Notes: generated from the sequence alone by a model not told the origin. Counted from the stretch's first letter, positions 9,712-20,983 are shown. The stretch: 64,000 bases of DNA from Citrobacter sp. On2M (GCF_018035235.1 NZ_WPCV01000002.1:930001-994000); one strand, 5' to 3'. Translations and numbers: made by a program.

Positions 9712-10415
9712 TTGAGATTATTCAGGAATACTGGAAGTCCCTGCTGTGGACTGATGGATATCGTTACACTGGCGTTGCTATCACTCTCTGGCTTCTGATT
9801 TCGTCGGTGGTGATGGGCGGGATTCTGGCGCTGTTTTTGGCGATTGGTCGCGTTTCCAGTAATAAATTTATCCAGTTTCCCATCTGGCTGTTCACCTATA
9901 TTTTTCGTGGCACGCCGCTGTACGTTCAACTGCTGGTGTTTTATTCCGGGATGTATACGCTGGAGATCGTCAAAGGAACGGACTTCCTTAACGCGTTTTT
10001 CCGCAGTGGGCTGAATTGTACCGTGCTGGCATTGACGCTGAATACCTGTGCCTACACCACAGAGATTTTCGCCGGGGCTATTCGTTCTGTACCCCATGGT
10101 GAGATTGAAGCCGCGCGGGCTTACGGTTTCTCGTCGTTTAAACTGTATCGCTGCATTATTTTACCTTCCGCACTGCGTATTGCGCTGCCGGCATACAGCA
10201 ATGAAGTGATTCTAATGCTGCACTCCACGGCGCTGGCATTTACCGCCACGGTGCCTGATTTGTTGAAGATCGCCCGTGATATCAACTCGGCAACGTATCA
10301 GCCGTTTACCGCCTTCGGTATTGCCGCTGTACTGTATTTGATTATTTCGTATGTCCTGATCAGTCTGTTCCGTAAAGCGGAAAAACGCTGGTTGCAGCAT
10401 GTATCCTCTAAATGA
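9708..10415 (+). CDS. hisM: Histidine/basic amino acid ABC permease HisM
   Basis: HisM pairs with HisQ in the membrane channel for histidine, lysine, arginine and ornithine. The 235-aa protein has about five membrane helices and the EAA loop [20 protein letters not shown]. The start is GTG at 9708, overlapping the hisQ stop (GTGA), so the two are translationally coupled, as expected for subunits needed in equal amounts. It is about three residues shorter at its end than the E. coli protein as I remember it. Confidence 0.97.
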   Translation: MIEIIQEYWKSLLWTDGYRYTGVAITLWLLISSVVMGGILALFLAIGRVSSNKFIQFPIWLFTYIFRGTPLYVQLLVFYSGMYTLEIVKGTDFLNAFFRSGLNCTVLALTLNTCAYTTEIFAGAIRSVPHGEIEAARAYGFSSFKLYRCIILPSALRIALPAYSNEVILMLHSTALAFTATVPDLLKIARDINSATYQPFTAFGIAAVLYLIISYVLISLFRKAEKRWLQHVSSK

Positions 10416-10428
10416 TTCGAGTAACACG

Positions 10429-11202
10429 ATGTCTGAAAATAAATTAAACGTTATCGATTTACATAAGCACTACGGCGAACATGAAGTGCTGAAAGGGGTA
10501 TCGCTGCAGGCCAATGCGGGTGATGTTATCAGTATTATTGGTTCGTCAGGTTCCGGTAAAAGTACCTTCCTGCGCTGCATTAACTTTCTTGAGAAGCCAA
10601 GTGCCGGGACGATTGTGGTCAGTGGTCAGAACATTGGGTTGGTGCGTGACAAAGATGGCCAGCTCAAGGTTGCGGACAAAAATCAGCTGCGCCTGCTGCG
10701 TACGCGACTGACGATGGTTTTTCAGCACTTCAATCTGTGGAGCCACATGACGGTGCTGGAAAACGTGATGGAAGCGCCGATCCAGGTGTTGGGGCTGAGC
10801 AAACAAGAAGCCCGCGAACGAGCAGTGAAGTATCTGGCTAAAGTGGGCATTGATGAGCGCGCGCAGGGCAAATATCCGGTGCACCTGTCTGGCGGACAGC
10901 AGCAGCGCGTCTCCATTGCACGGGCGTTGGCGATGGAACCGGAAGTGTTGCTATTTGATGAACCTACGTCGGCGCTTGACCCAGAGCTTGTAGGCGAAGT
11001 GCTGCGCATTATGCAACAGCTGGCCGAAGAGGGGAAAACCATGGTGGTCGTGACCCACGAAATGGGATTCGCTCGGCATGTCTCCACGCACGTGATTTTC
11101 CTGCATCAGGGGAAAATTGAGGAGGAGGGCGACCCGGAGCAGGTATTCGGTAATCCGCAAAGCCCGCGCTTGCAGCAGTTTCTCAAGGGCTCGCTGAAAT
11201 AA
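10429..11202 (+). CDS. hisP: Histidine/basic amino acid ABC ATPase HisP
   Basis: HisP is the ATP-hydrolysing subunit; two copies drive the HisQM channel. The 257-aa protein shows Walker [10 protein letters not shown], the Q-loop FQHFNLW, signature LSGGQQQR, Walker [13 protein letters not shown] and the switch histidine in VVTHEMGF. I choose the ATG at 10429, which gives the usual [13 protein letters not shown] start; the open frame continues 10 codons upstream into the hisM end but without family support. HisM ends 13 bp before this start. Confidence 0.97.
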   Translation: MSENKLNVIDLHKHYGEHEVLKGVSLQANAGDVISIIGSSGSGKSTFLRCINFLEKPSAGTIVVSGQNIGLVRDKDGQLKVADKNQLRLLRTRLTMVFQHFNLWSHMTVLENVMEAPIQVLGLSKQEARERAVKYLAKVGIDERAQGKYPVHLSGGQQQRVSIARALAMEPEVLLFDEPTSALDPELVGEVLRIMQQLAEEGKTMVVVTHEMGFARHVSTHVIFLHQGKIEEEGDPEQVFGNPQSPRLQQFLKGSLK

Positions 11203-11209
11203 GTGAGCT

Positions 11210-11235
11210 GCCCGGAGGCGTTACGCTTTCCGGGC
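11210..11235. repeat. Single REP-like hairpin after hisP
   Basis: GCCCGGA and TCCGGGC bracket a GC-rich loop (GGCGTTACGCT), the form of a single REP unit. It lies between the convergent hisP and the GNAT gene, abutting the stop of the latter, and may protect or end both messages. No long T tract follows. Confidence 0.7.
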
Positions 11236-11236
11236 A

Positions 11237-11752
11237 CTACAGCTTAAACGCATCGCGCTCCAGGCGATAAACCCAGTCGTCGTATGCGATGCCATCAATC
11301 TCATACGCCTTTTCCAGTACCTGCGTACGCACAAAGCCCGTTTTTTCCAGTATACGAACAGAACCCTTATTTTCCGCGAGTGCGTAAGCGTTTATCGCCG
11401 TGACGGCCGTGTGCTCGAAAGCGTACTGGCACACCGCCGTCACGGCTTCGCTGGCAATCCCTTTTCCCTGAGCTTCGGGCAAGATGGCGTAGCCGAGGTC
11501 GGCCTCGTGTGGGTATAAATGACTGATCTGCAGGCCAATATCGCCAAGAGGCGTTGAGTTGTTATGTTCGCGGATGACGAAAGTATGCTGTGCAGCCAGA
11601 CGTCTGGCGAATAACAGACGCGTATCTTTCGCCGGGGCAATGTCGCCCATATAACGCATGACTTCCGGGCATTCACGTAATCTCTGGAAAAATGACCAGT
11701 CAGAAAATTTAAATAAGGAGAGGGTAAGTCGGGGAGTCGATATTATCGCCAT
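11237..11752 (-). CDS. GNAT-family N-acetyltransferase (RimJ/RimL-like)
   Basis: The 171-aa protein has the GNAT fold: an N-terminal STPRLTL strand, the acetyl-CoA loop in LPEAQGKGIASEAV (about residues 90-105) and ALAENKGSVRILEKTGFV near residue 130. This layout is that of the RimJ/RimL branch, which acetylates ribosomal or other protein N-termini, but the branch also contains many enzymes acting on small molecules. It is absent from this spot in E. coli K-12 as I remember it. It is convergent with hisP and separate from yfcH. Its substrate cannot be predicted; no obvious strong ribosome site precedes the start. Confidence 0.8.
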   Translation of the reverse strand: MAIISTPRLTLSLFKFSDWSFFQRLRECPEVMRYMGDIAPAKDTRLLFARRLAAQHTFVIREHNNSTPLGDIGLQISHLYPHEADLGYAILPEAQGKGIASEAVTAVCQYAFEHTAVTAINAYALAENKGSVRILEKTGFVRTQVLEKAYEIDGIAYDDWVYRLERDAFKL

Positions 11753-11823
11753 AACGTCGCCATTGCGGAATTCTGGTCTATAACCTTACCACCACAACGG
11801 CGACCATGAATAGGGCTTCGGGA

Positions 11824-12717
11824 TTATCGGATCACATCCGCCAGCGCTTCTTCTAAATCGTACCAGCGAAATGCAAAACCGGACGCTTCCAGGCGTTTGG
11901 GTAACGCCCGCTGTCCGCCGAGAACCAGCACGGAAGACTCGCCCATCAGTAGACGTATTACGCCAGCGGGAACGCGCAGAATGGCTGGGCGGTTTAAGGC
12001 ATGGCCCAGCGCGTGGGCAAACTGCTCATTGTGTACCGGATACGGTGAAACCATATTGAAGGGGCCGCGCAGATCGTTATCCAGCAGCCAGATAATGCCG
12101 TTGACCATATCATCAATATGGATCCAGGCCATATACTGGCGTCCATTACCTATAGGGCCGCCTAAGCCAAGACGAAATGGCGGGACCATTTTCCCGAGAA
12201 TCCCGCCAGCAGAGGCCAATACCACGCCGGTACGCAACATACACACGCGGGTTTTGTCACTTTGCGCGGTGCTGGCAATTTGCTCCCAGCGGGCGCATAG
12301 CTTATGGGTAAATTCGTTGTGCGGCGGCTCTTCTTCCGTGACCACAACCTCGCCCAAATCGCCGTAGTAACCGGTGGCGGAACCGGAGATGAGCACCTCG
12401 GGCGGCGTCTCGCTGGCATTAATTAAATCGACCAGTTTCTGCGTAATCCCCCAGCGACTCTGGCACAGACGCTCCTTTTGTTGCGCACTCCAGCGCTTGT
12501 CGGCAATCGGCTCTCCGGCAAGGTTAATGACGGCATCAATATCATTGAGATTTTGCCGCTCTTCTAACCCTTTGGACAGCCTAACCCGGGAGTCGAAAAT
12601 CTGACGCGCCTTATCAGGAGAACGGGTTACTACGGTTATCTGATGCCCCAACTCCAGCAGGCGGGGGATCAGATGACGCCCAATCAGGCCAGTACCGCCG
12701 GTAATCAGAATCTGCAT
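11824..12717 (-). CDS. yfcH: NAD(P)-binding epimerase-like protein YfcH (SDR39U1 family)
   Basis: The 297-aa protein is an extended short-chain dehydrogenase/epimerase with the N-terminal nucleotide motif [14 protein letters not shown]. The family motif [13 protein letters not shown] follows at about residue 65. [10 protein letters not shown] carries the catalytic Tyr-type region near residue 115. A DUF1731-type C-terminus ends the protein. GGAGG precedes the ATG. It lies 20 bp downstream of folX and is probably cotranscribed with it. Its substrate is not known. Confidence 0.95.
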   Translation of the reverse strand: MQILITGGTGLIGRHLIPRLLELGHQITVVTRSPDKARQIFDSRVRLSKGLEERQNLNDIDAVINLAGEPIADKRWSAQQKERLCQSRWGITQKLVDLINASETPPEVLISGSATGYYGDLGEVVVTEEEPPHNEFTHKLCARWEQIASTAQSDKTRVCMLRTGVVLASAGGILGKMVPPFRLGLGGPIGNGRQYMAWIHIDDMVNGIIWLLDNDLRGPFNMVSPYPVHNEQFAHALGHALNRPAILRVPAGVIRLLMGESSVLVLGGQRALPKRLEASGFAFRWYDLEEALADVIR

Positions 12718-12737
12718 GTCGCCTCCCGGGTTATGTT

Positions 12738-13100
12738 TTAGCGCTGCCAGCTCAGCGTCATGGAAACTGAGTCGGCGTAACGCAATGCATGAAGTTTATC
12801 GATCTCCACTTCAGCATAAGTGACCCAGTGATGTTCGCGTGCGATATCGAGCACATCTTGAGTTAATTTTTCTAACAATGAGAAGCGGTTACCCTCCACG
12901 TGGGCAATGATGCTCTTGGTGATAGTGCGATAATTCAGCGCGTCGTTGATATCTTCGCTGGTACGGGCGTTGTCTGCCGGATAGTGAATGGCAACGTTGA
13001 TGACAATATCCTGGCGATTCAGGATCTCCTCTTCTTTGATGCCGATAAAGGTGCGCAGACGAAGGTTTTTTATACGAATAATAGCGTCAGGTTGTGACAT
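12738..13100 (-). CDS. folX: Dihydroneopterin triphosphate 2'-epimerase FolX
   Basis: FolX converts 7,8-dihydroneopterin triphosphate to its 2' epimer (dihydromonapterin triphosphate), on the route to tetrahydromonapterin. The 120-aa protein is a relative of dihydroneopterin aldolase (FolB), with [18 protein letters not shown] at the N-terminus and [19 protein letters not shown] near the end. I choose the ATG at 13100, behind GGAGGAAA; the open frame extends 13 codons further, but those codons lie across the ribosome site. It heads a probable folX-yfcH unit. Confidence 0.95.
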   Translation of the reverse strand: MSQPDAIIRIKNLRLRTFIGIKEEEILNRQDIVINVAIHYPADNARTSEDINDALNYRTITKSIIAHVEGNRFSLLEKLTQDVLDIAREHHWVTYAEVEIDKLHALRYADSVSMTLSWQR

Positions 13101-13154
13101 TGCAGGTTTCCTCCATGTATGAACCTTTGCATGATACACGAGAACCGAATTGCG

Positions 13155-13790
13155 TCATCGCTTCTCGATTTGTGCGTGCTGCATGGCGCGTTCAGTCGCA
13201 GGACGCGTACGAATGCGTTCATGCCAGTTATTGACCGCCGGGTAGTTGTCGAGGTCGATGCGCTGACGCTGATGGGCGTGGATCCACGGCCAGCAGGCAA
13301 TGTCGGCAATACTGTAGTGATCGCCTCCTAGCCATGGGGACGTTTCCAGTCGTTTATTCATCACGTTGTACAGGCGCTGAGTTTCAATCTGAAATCTTTC
13401 AATGGCGTAGGGAATGGTTTGTGGGGCGTAATGGCTAAAATGATGATTTTGACCCAACATAGGTCCCAGGCCGCTGACCTGCCAGAACAGCCACTGCAGC
13501 GTAGTGTGACGTTCACGTAATTCACCACTCAGCAGCTTACCGCTCTTCTCCGCCAGATAGAGTAAAATTTCTCCGGACTCAAACAAGCTGATGGGCCTTC
13601 CGCCGTCCATCGGGGCACTGTCGATAATGGCCGGGATTTTATTGTTCGGCGAGATCTGCAAGAAATCAGGGCGAAACTGATTGCCTTTGCTGATATCGAC
13701 ATGAATCAAACGGTATTGCAGTTGTGCCTCTTCAAGAAACAGCGTGATTTTGTGACCGTTTGGCGATGGGGTGTAATAGAGATCGATCAT
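13155..13790 (-). CDS. yfcG: Glutathione transferase-like disulfide reductase YfcG
   Basis: YfcG is a Nu-class glutathione transferase homologue known in E. coli for disulfide-bond reductase activity rather than classic conjugation. The 211-aa protein has the thioredoxin-like N-terminal domain with the SPNGHKITLFLEEA active segment and the SPNNKIPAI cis-proline motif. Its helical C-terminal domain ends in SIADIACWPW and the RTRPATERAM segment. I start at 13790 (MIDLYYTPSPNG), which matches the family; the 37 upstream in-frame codons would run past several unlikely starts. It is divergent from yfcF, another family member. Confidence 0.95.
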   Translation of the reverse strand: MIDLYYTPSPNGHKITLFLEEAQLQYRLIHVDISKGNQFRPDFLQISPNNKIPAIIDSAPMDGGRPISLFESGEILLYLAEKSGKLLSGELRERHTTLQWLFWQVSGLGPMLGQNHHFSHYAPQTIPYAIERFQIETQRLYNVMNKRLETSPWLGGDHYSIADIACWPWIHAHQRQRIDLDNYPAVNNWHERIRTRPATERAMQHAQIEKR

Positions 13791-13834
13791 TTTCAGCGTC
13801 CCTTTTGTCATGAACCGGGTCATAACAAGTATAG

Positions 13835-14569
<735 letters not shown>

Positions 14570-14621
14570 AAAACGGGTCGTAATCCAGTATCATTACAAG
14601 GTACTTTTCAACGAGGGGTGA

Positions 14622-15176
14622 GTGATGAAACTGATGTTCGCATCGGACATTCATGGTTCGTTGCCAGCCACGGAACGCGTACTCGAACGGTTTGCCGCGA
14701 GCGGTGCGCAATGGCTGGTGATATTGGGTGATGTTTTAAACCACGGGCCGCGCAATGCACTACCGCAAGGCTATGCGCCCGCGCAGGTTGCCGAGCGGTT
14801 GAACGAGCTGGCAGCGCAGATTATCGCGGTACGTGGCAATTGCGACAGCGAAGTGGATCAGATGCTCCTGCATTTTCCGATGACAGCGCCGTGGCAGCAA
14901 ATTCTGACAGAAAACCAGCGATTATTTTTGACACACGGACATCTTTTTGGTCCGCAAAATATGCCTGCGCTAAACGTGGGAGATGTGCTGGTTTATGGAC
15001 ATACTCATCTGCCCGTCGCTGAGCGACAAGGAGACATTTATCACTTCAATCCTGGCTCGGTAAGCATCCCGAAAGGGGACTTTGCGGCAAGTTACGGGAT
15101 TCTGGATGATAATGTTCTCAGCGTAATGGCACTCAATGATCAAAGTATTATTGCACAGGTCGAGATTAATCCGTAA
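14622..15176 (+). CDS. yfcE: Calcineurin-like phosphodiesterase YfcE
   Basis: YfcE is a metal-dependent phosphodiesterase of the MJ0936/YfcE family, acting on artificial phosphodiesters in vitro; its natural substrate is unsettled. The metal ligands are all present in order: FASDIHG, VILGDVLNHGP, VRGNCDSE, LTHGH and VYGHTHLP. The listed start is GTG at 14622; the ATG at 14625 is equally possible and gives one residue less. The gene lies 52 bp after yfcF and 56 bp before yfcD. Confidence 0.94.
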   Translation: MMKLMFASDIHGSLPATERVLERFAASGAQWLVILGDVLNHGPRNALPQGYAPAQVAERLNELAAQIIAVRGNCDSEVDQMLLHFPMTAPWQQILTENQRLFLTHGHLFGPQNMPALNVGDVLVYGHTHLPVAERQGDIYHFNPGSVSIPKGDFAASYGILDDNVLSVMALNDQSIIAQVEINP

Positions 15177-15232
15177 TTTACCCCACAAACATAAACGCGC
15201 CGTAAGAGCGCAAGAAAAAAGAAGGTTTCCTG

Positions 15233-15787
15233 ATGGTGGAACAGCGTCGTTTGGCAAGTACGGAATGGGTGGATATTGTGAATGAAGACAACGAAGTCAT
15301 CGCACAATCCAGCCGGGAACAAATGCGGGCGCAGCGCTTACGTCATCGTGCGACATATATCGTCGTGCACGATGGTATGGGCAAAATTCTGGTTCAGCGT
15401 CGTACTGAGACAAAAGATTTTTTGCCCGGTATGCTGGATGCTACCGCTGGCGGCGTTGTGCAGGCTGACGAACAGTTACTGGACTCAGCGCGCCGTGAAG
15501 CGGAAGAGGAACTGGGGATTGCGGGCGTACCGTTTGCCGAGCATGGGCAGTTTTATTTTGAAGACCAGAACTGTCGCGTATGGGGCGGGCTGTTTAGCTG
15601 TGTTTCCCATGGACCGTTTGCGCTTCAGGAAGAAGAGGTCAGTGAAGTTTGCTGGCTGACGCCCGAAGAAATCACCGCGCGCTGCGACGAATTTACGCCG
15701 GACTCACTGAAAGCCCTGGCGCTGTGGATGACCCGCAACGCCAAGAATGAAGGGGCGAAAGCTGAAAATCAGGAAGAAGCTGAATAG
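15233..15787 (+). CDS. yfcD: Nudix hydrolase YfcD
   Basis: The 184-aa protein has a complete Nudix box, [20 protein letters not shown] followed by ELGIAG, at about residues 75-100, so hydrolysis of a nucleoside diphosphate linked to another group is expected. It resembles the isopentenyl-diphosphate isomerase-like Nudix branch (N-terminal [17 protein letters not shown]). A strong AAGAAGG ribosome site precedes the ATG at 15233. The C-terminal tail is acidic and rich in Glu and Asn. REP DNA follows. The physiological substrate is unknown. Confidence 0.94.
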   Translation: MVEQRRLASTEWVDIVNEDNEVIAQSSREQMRAQRLRHRATYIVVHDGMGKILVQRRTETKDFLPGMLDATAGGVVQADEQLLDSARREAEEELGIAGVPFAEHGQFYFEDQNCRVWGGLFSCVSHGPFALQEEEVSEVCWLTPEEITARCDEFTPDSLKALALWMTRNAKNEGAKAENQEEAE

Positions 15788-15798
15788 AATCGGCTCAT

Positions 15799-15832
15799 CC
15801 GGCCTACAGCGTCTAGAAATCGTGTAGGCCGG
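15799..15832. repeat. REP-like inverted repeat between yfcD and yfcC
   Basis: CCGGCCTAC and GTAGGCCGGG form a stem across a loop of 16 bases, and a T-rich stretch (TCTTTTTT) follows on the plus strand. It lies between convergent genes and may end yfcD transcription. Confidence 0.75.
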
Positions 15833-15842
15833 GCAATCTTTT

Positions 15843-17363
15843 TTAATGGTAACCCATTATCTGCGCGCCAATCACCACCACGCTGGACATAATAAACAGC
15901 AGTCCTAACAGCGTGGCGCCTACTTTCAGCCAGTTACGAAAATCCACCCGACAAACGCCTAACGTTGCCATCAGTGATGCCGACGTAGGATAGATAATAT
16001 GACTGAATCCGTCACCAAACTGGAATGCCAGAACGGTGACCTGACGGTTTACGCCAACCAGATCACCCAATGGTGCCAGCAGCGGCATGGTCAACGCAGC
16101 CTGCCCGGAGCCGGAAGTGACGAAGAAATTAAACACTGCCTGGAACAGCAGCATAAACCACGCCGCAATGGCGTTATCCAGACCGCTAATACCGTTGGCG
16201 ATGCTGTGCAGCAGGGTATTCAGCACGCTGGCATCGCCCGCCTCACCATTGCCTACCAACAGTAATATCCCTTTGGCAAAACCGACCAGCAGGGCAGGAG
16301 CAATCATCATGCGCGCACCCTCAGTAAATGAGGATGCCATTATGTTGACCGTCATGCCGTTCAGCCGAAAGACGACGCCAATAATGCCAATCACCAGACC
16401 CATGGTGAAGAACTGGCTGGCAATCTCAGGAATAAACCATGCGTGGACGATAACACCCCAAATGACCCACACGATCACGCCCGTCAGCACCATCAGCACC
16501 AGCCAGTCGCCGAGCGTGAAGCGGCGCTCAATGACCTCATCCTGCTGTTCGCGGAAGAAACGGTCTGATTCATGAACGCGCGACAGCAGCGGATTCTTTT
16601 TGATGCGCGCCGCGTAGGCCAGCGTGAAGGTCAGACCAATCATCGTGGCAACGACCCATACCACGATACGCAAACCTGAGCCGGAAAGCACCGGGACGCC
16701 CGCAATGCCCTGCGCGACCACCACGCAGAACGGGTTCATCCAGGAACTGGCAAAACCGATTTGGGTGGCAATATAGGTTACCAGCACGGTGGTGATACTG
16801 TCGTAACCCAAGCGTACCATCAGCGGCGCGATAATTATCGCAAAGGCGACGGCCTCTTCTCCCATACCAAACACTGCGCCACCTAAAGAGAAGAGAATAA
16901 ACAGCACCGGGATAAACAAGACCTCGTTCCCTCGGGTATGGCGGATGAGCGCCAGGATGCCGTTATCGATAGTTCCGGTGCGCATCACGATGCCAAACGC
17001 GCCACCGATAACCAGCATAAACATGATGATGCCAACAGCGGTGCCGAATTTAGAACCGGAGGTTAACCCTTCAAACGGGAAGTTCATCAGGCCAGGACTT
17101 TCATCACCGGTGGTAAAGAATTTAACCGGGTGATACTGCTCTTCACCGGCTTCATTGGTCAGAATGCGGAATGAATGGGGATCAACGACCTTGCGAGTCT
17201 TGGTTTGCCCATCAACCTGATACTGCACTTCCTGGCTGTCGAACATCCCGACGGGAACTACCCATGTCGCCAGACTGGTCAAAATGGCGACGAAAAAAAT
17301 AATCACCAGCGTGTCGGGCATCGCCCACTTTTTAGCTGGCCGTGTTTCTGTTACTGCTGACAT
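15843..17363 (-). CDS. yfcC: Inner-membrane transporter YfcC
   Basis: The 506-aa protein is a polytopic membrane protein of the YfcC/DcuC-like family (arginine/ornithine antiporter ArcD-type and C4-dicarboxylate relatives). About 12 hydrophobic segments are visible, with the paired glycine-rich motifs VFGMGEEAVAFAIIIAPLM and SGSGQAALTMPLLAPLGD that mark the inverted halves. A large periplasmic or cytoplasmic loop lies at about residues 35-95. It is transcribed alone, downstream of the pta terminator. The transported compound is unknown; assignments to basic amino acids or dicarboxylates rest on family position only. Confidence 0.93.
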   Translation of the reverse strand: MSAVTETRPAKKWAMPDTLVIIFFVAILTSLATWVVPVGMFDSQEVQYQVDGQTKTRKVVDPHSFRILTNEAGEEQYHPVKFFTTGDESPGLMNFPFEGLTSGSKFGTAVGIIMFMLVIGGAFGIVMRTGTIDNGILALIRHTRGNEVLFIPVLFILFSLGGAVFGMGEEAVAFAIIIAPLMVRLGYDSITTVLVTYIATQIGFASSWMNPFCVVVAQGIAGVPVLSGSGLRIVVWVVATMIGLTFTLAYAARIKKNPLLSRVHESDRFFREQQDEVIERRFTLGDWLVLMVLTGVIVWVIWGVIVHAWFIPEIASQFFTMGLVIGIIGVVFRLNGMTVNIMASSFTEGARMMIAPALLVGFAKGILLLVGNGEAGDASVLNTLLHSIANGISGLDNAIAAWFMLLFQAVFNFFVTSGSGQAALTMPLLAPLGDLVGVNRQVTVLAFQFGDGFSHIIYPTSASLMATLGVCRVDFRNWLKVGATLLGLLFIMSSVVVIGAQIMGYH

Positions 17364-17481
17364 GAAAGACTATCCCTGTTGCAATGCAAAAGAGGGTAAG
17401 TATGCAAACAGAAGAATAGTTATTCATTGATGCAGCGCATCCTGGTAAATCATTCAGATCAGGCCAACGGGAAATCAGATA

Positions 17482-17515
17482 TAAAAAAACCGGAAATATC
17501 AGTTATTTCCGGTTT
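17482..17515 (-). terminator. Intrinsic terminator of ackA-pta
   Basis: AAACCGGAAAT and ATTTCCGGTTT form an 11-bp stem; on the minus strand it is followed by a run of T (TTTTTTTAT). It lies 48-81 bp after the pta stop codon. Confidence 0.85.
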
Positions 17516-17523
17516 GATAAGCA

Positions 17524-17550
17524 GGATGTGTACCGGATAAGGCATCCGGC
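17524..17550. repeat. REP unit downstream of pta
   Basis: GGATGTGTACCGGATAAGGC with ATCCGGC is a typical enterobacterial REP unit in inverted orientation, between the pta stop and its terminator. It probably protects the 3' end of the message. Confidence 0.7.
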
Positions 17551-17562
17551 ACGCATGGCAGA

Positions 17563-19704
17563 TTACTGCTGCTGGGAAGACTGGATCGCGGTCAGAGCGA
17601 TGGTGTAGACAATATCGTCTACCAGCGCGCCACGAGACAGGTCGTTCACCGGTTTACGCATACCCTGCAGCATCGGCCCGATGGAGATCAGGTCGGCAGA
17701 ACGCTGTACCGCTTTGTAGGTGGTGTTACCGGTGTTCAGATCCGGGAAGATGAACACGGTAGCGCGACCAGCAACCGGAGAGTTCGGCGCTTTGGATTTT
17801 GCTACGTCAGCCATAACTGCGGCATCGTACTGCAGCGGACCGTCGATCATCAGGTCAGGACGTTTTTCCTGCGCAAGACGGGTTGCTTCGCGTACTTTCT
17901 CTACATCGCTACCTGCACCAGAAGTACCAGTGGAGTAGGAGAGCATCGCTACGCGCGGTTCGATACCGAAAGCAGTTGCGGAATCAGCGGATTGAATCGC
18001 GATCTCTGCCAACTGCTCTGCAGTCGGATCCGGGTTGATCGCGCAGTCACCGTAGACGTAAACCTGATCCGGCAGCAACATGAAGAATACGGAAGATACC
18101 AGTGAGCTACCCGGTGCAGTTTTGATCAGCTGCAGCGGCGGACGAATGGTATTCGCGGTGGTGTGAACGGCACCAGAAACCAGGCCGTCAACGTCGTCCT
18201 GTTCCAGCATCAGGGTACCGAGAACTACGTTGTCTTCCAGCTGTTCGCGGGCAACGGTTTCGGTCATGCCTTTGTTTTTACGCAATTCGACCAGGCGAGC
18301 AACGTAGCTTTCGCGAACTACATCCGGATCAACGATTTCTACGCCAGCGCCCAGTTCAATGCCCTGAGAGGCCGCAACGCGGGTGATCTCATCCGGGTTA
18401 CCCAACAGTACGCAGGTTGCGATACCACGTTCAGCACAGATAGCCGCCGCTTTAACGGTACGCGGTTCGTCGCCTTCTGGCAGAACGACGCGTTTGCCCG
18501 CTTTACGCGCCAGCTCGGTCAACTGATAACGGAACGCTGGTGGTGACAGACGACGGCTGCGCTCAGACGTTGCGGTCAGAGATTCAATCCAGTCAGCGTT
18601 GATGTAGTTAGCAACGTATTCCTGAACTTTTTCGATGCGCTCGTGATCGTCAACCGGAACTTCCAGGTTGAAGCTCTGCAGGCTCAGAGAGGTCTGCCAG
18701 GTGTTGGTGTTTACCATGAATACCGGCAGGCCGGTTTCGAATGCACGTTCGCACAGTTTAGTAATACGCGCGTCCATTTCGTAGCCGCCGGTCAGCAGCA
18801 GAGCACCAATTTCTACGCCGTTCATCGCTGCCAGGCATGCAGCAACCAGCACGTCCGGACGGTCAGCGGAAGTCACCAGCAGAGAACCTGCGCGGAAGTG
18901 CTCGAGCATGTGCGGAATGCTGCGTGCGCAGAAGGTCACAGACTTCACGCGACGGGTGTTGATATCGCCTTCGTTCACAATGGTGGCGTTCAGGTGACGC
19001 GCCATATCGATTGCACGAGTGGCAATCAGATCAAAGCTCCATGGCACCGCGCCCAGAACTGGCAGCGGGCTGGATTCCTGCAGTTTAGCCGGATCAACTT
19101 TGATCACTTTCGCTTTGGAAGAGTCGTCGAAAATCTCAGACAGATCCGGGCGAGTACGGCCCTGTTCATCAACCGGTGCGTTCAGTTTGTTCACGATTAC
19201 GCCGGTGATGTTGGTGTTTTTCGCGCCGCCGAAGCTGCTGCGAGTCAGTTCAATACGCTCGTTCAGCTGTTCCGGAGTATCGGTACCCTGAGACATAACG
19301 AAGACGATTTCTGCATTCAGCGTTTTCGCGATTTCGTAGTTCAGAGACTGCGCGAACTGATGTTTACGGGTTGGGACCAGGCCTTCAACCAGGACAACTT
19401 CAGCGTCTTTAGTATTCGCGTGGTAGTTCGCGATGATCTCTTCCATCAGCACATCTTTCTGATTGCTGGAGAGCAGAGATTCAACGTGGCTCATCTTCAG
19501 CGGCTCAGCGGCTGGCAGAGAAGAATTAGCACGGACGATGCTGGTAGTCTGGTCTGGCGCATCGCCACCGGCACGCGGTTGAGCGATCGGCTTGAAGACG
19601 CTCAGACGAACGCCTTTGCGTTCCATTGCGCGGATCACGCCAAGACTGACGCTGGTCAGACCGACGCTGGTTCCGGTTGGGATCAGCATAATAATACGGG
19701 ACAC
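17563..19704 (-). CDS. pta: Phosphate acetyltransferase Pta
   Basis: Pta converts acetyl-CoA and phosphate to acetyl phosphate and CoA, the first step of overflow acetate production. At 713 aa it is the long enterobacterial form. It has an N-terminal P-loop-like domain ([19 protein letters not shown]), a DRTGG-type middle domain (about 220-330) and the catalytic C-terminal domain (about 390-713) with [17 protein letters not shown] and [18 protein letters not shown]. The start is GTG with GAGGATAAA before it. It lies 76 bp after ackA, with hairpins between. A 390-codon antisense open frame is only a shadow of its codon usage. Confidence 0.98.
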   Translation of the reverse strand: MSRIIMLIPTGTSVGLTSVSLGVIRAMERKGVRLSVFKPIAQPRAGGDAPDQTTSIVRANSSLPAAEPLKMSHVESLLSSNQKDVLMEEIIANYHANTKDAEVVLVEGLVPTRKHQFAQSLNYEIAKTLNAEIVFVMSQGTDTPEQLNERIELTRSSFGGAKNTNITGVIVNKLNAPVDEQGRTRPDLSEIFDDSSKAKVIKVDPAKLQESSPLPVLGAVPWSFDLIATRAIDMARHLNATIVNEGDINTRRVKSVTFCARSIPHMLEHFRAGSLLVTSADRPDVLVAACLAAMNGVEIGALLLTGGYEMDARITKLCERAFETGLPVFMVNTNTWQTSLSLQSFNLEVPVDDHERIEKVQEYVANYINADWIESLTATSERSRRLSPPAFRYQLTELARKAGKRVVLPEGDEPRTVKAAAICAERGIATCVLLGNPDEITRVAASQGIELGAGVEIVDPDVVRESYVARLVELRKNKGMTETVAREQLEDNVVLGTLMLEQDDVDGLVSGAVHTTANTIRPPLQLIKTAPGSSLVSSVFFMLLPDQVYVYGDCAINPDPTAEQLAEIAIQSADSATAFGIEPRVAMLSYSTGTSGAGSDVEKVREATRLAQEKRPDLMIDGPLQYDAAVMADVAKSKAPNSPVAGRATVFIFPDLNTGNTTYKAVQRSADLISIGPMLQGMRKPVNDLSRGALVDDIVYTIALTAIQSSQQQ

Positions 19705-19752
19705 GGTTTATCCTCTTTCGTTACCGCCCGTTTCAGGCGGGTTACAAAACAG

Positions 19753-19775
19753 CACCGCCAGCTAGGCTGGCGGTG
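19753..19775 (-). other. Intercistronic hairpin between ackA and pta
   Basis: CACCGCCAGC and GCTGGCGGTG form a perfect 10-bp stem with a 3-base loop just after the ackA stop. A second, smaller stem (CGCCCG/CGGGCG) lies at about 19726-19740. Together they may set the ratio of AckA to Pta by slowing 3' decay or by partial termination. Confidence 0.7.
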
Positions 19776-19780
19776 TGAAA

Positions 19781-20983
19781 TCAGGCGGTCAGACGGCTCG
19801 CGTCTTGCGCGATAACCAGTTCTTCGTTGGTTGGGATAACCACCGCAGGACGGGTACCTTCTTTGTTGATGAACCCAGATTTGCCGAAACGTGCGGCCAG
19901 GTTACGTTCATGGTCAACTTCAAAGCCCAGAACGCCCAGTTTGCCCAGAGACAGTTCACGAACCATCGCGGCGTTTTCACCGATACCACCAGTGAAGACA
20001 ACAGCATCCAGACGACCATCCATCAGCGCAGTGTAAGAACCGATGTATTTCGCCAGACGGTGGCAGTAAACGTCCATTGCACGTTTAGCGTCTTCTTTAG
20101 TCGCGTAGTTATCTTCAACATAACGGCAGTCGCTGGTGACTTCGGTCAGACCCAGCAGGCCGGACTCTTTGGTCAGCATTTTGTTGATCTGGTCAACGCT
20201 CATGCCCAGCGTGTCGTGCAGGTGGAAGATGATCGCCGGGTCAATGTCACCGGAACGGGTACCCATCACCAGACCTTCCAGCGGGGTCAGACCCATGGAG
20301 GTATCAACACATTTACCGTTACGGATAGCAGATACAGAACCGCCGTTGCCCAGGTGGCAAGTGATGATGTTCAGCTCATCAACTGGTTTGTTCAGCACTT
20401 TTGCCGCTTCCTGAGTGACGAAGAAGTGGCTGGTACCGTGCGCGCCGTAACGACGAACGCCGTGTTCTTTGTACAGGCTGTACGGCAGGGCGTAGAGGTA
20501 AGATTCTTCCGGCATAGTCTGGTGGAACGCGGTGTCGAATACGGCCACGTTTTTGTCTTTCAGATTCGGGAAGGATTTCAGCGCTTCAGCAATACCGATC
20601 AGGTGTGCAGGGTTATGCAGCGGTGCAAAAGAGGCTGCATCTTTGATACCCTGAATAACGGAATCGTCGATAACCACAGAGCCGGTGTATTTTTCGCCGC
20701 CGTGAACAACACGGTGACCAATTGCAGTCAGCTGAGCGGACAGTTCTGGTTTTTGTGCCAGAATAGTATTAACGATAAAATTCAGCGCTTCACTGTGAGC
20801 GGCGCCTGCACCTAAAGCCGCTTCTTGTTTACCGCCATCCATTTTCCATTTGATACGTGCTTCTGGGAGATGGAAACATTCGGCTAAACCAGAAAGGTAT
20901 TCTTCACCGTTTACTGCATCGATGATGGCAAATTTCAGTGAGGAGCTACCGCAGTTCAGAACCAGTACTAACTTACTCGACAT
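19781..20983 (-). CDS. ackA: Acetate kinase AckA
   Basis: AckA transfers phosphate from acetyl phosphate to ADP, giving acetate and ATP, and runs in reverse during growth on acetate. The 400-aa length and all landmark motifs of the ASKHA fold are present: [12 protein letters not shown] at the N-terminus, GHRVVHGG (about residue 86-93), [21 protein letters not shown] and [10 protein letters not shown]. It is the first gene of ackA-pta, divergent from yfbV. The pair sets the acetyl phosphate pool that can phosphorylate response regulators and acetylate proteins. Confidence 0.98.
   Translation of the reverse strand: MSSKLVLVLNCGSSSLKFAIIDAVNGEEYLSGLAECFHLPEARIKWKMDGGKQEAALGAGAAHSEALNFIVNTILAQKPELSAQLTAIGHRVVHGGEKYTGSVVIDDSVIQGIKDAASFAPLHNPAHLIGIAEALKSFPNLKDKNVAVFDTAFHQTMPEESYLYALPYSLYKEHGVRRYGAHGTSHFFVTQEAAKVLNKPVDELNIITCHLGNGGSVSAIRNGKCVDTSMGLTPLEGLVMGTRSGDIDPAIIFHLHDTLGMSVDQINKMLTKESGLLGLTEVTSDCRYVEDNYATKEDAKRAMDVYCHRLAKYIGSYTALMDGRLDAVVFTGGIGENAAMVRELSLGKLGVLGFEVDHERNLAARFGKSGFINKEGTRPAVVIPTNEELVIAQDASRLTA

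Noticed and set aside
18643-20815. Long open frames antisense to pta and ackA (390 and 346 codons)
   Set aside because: They mirror the strong codon bias of pta and ackA, lack recognisable domains and overlap fully with conserved genes.
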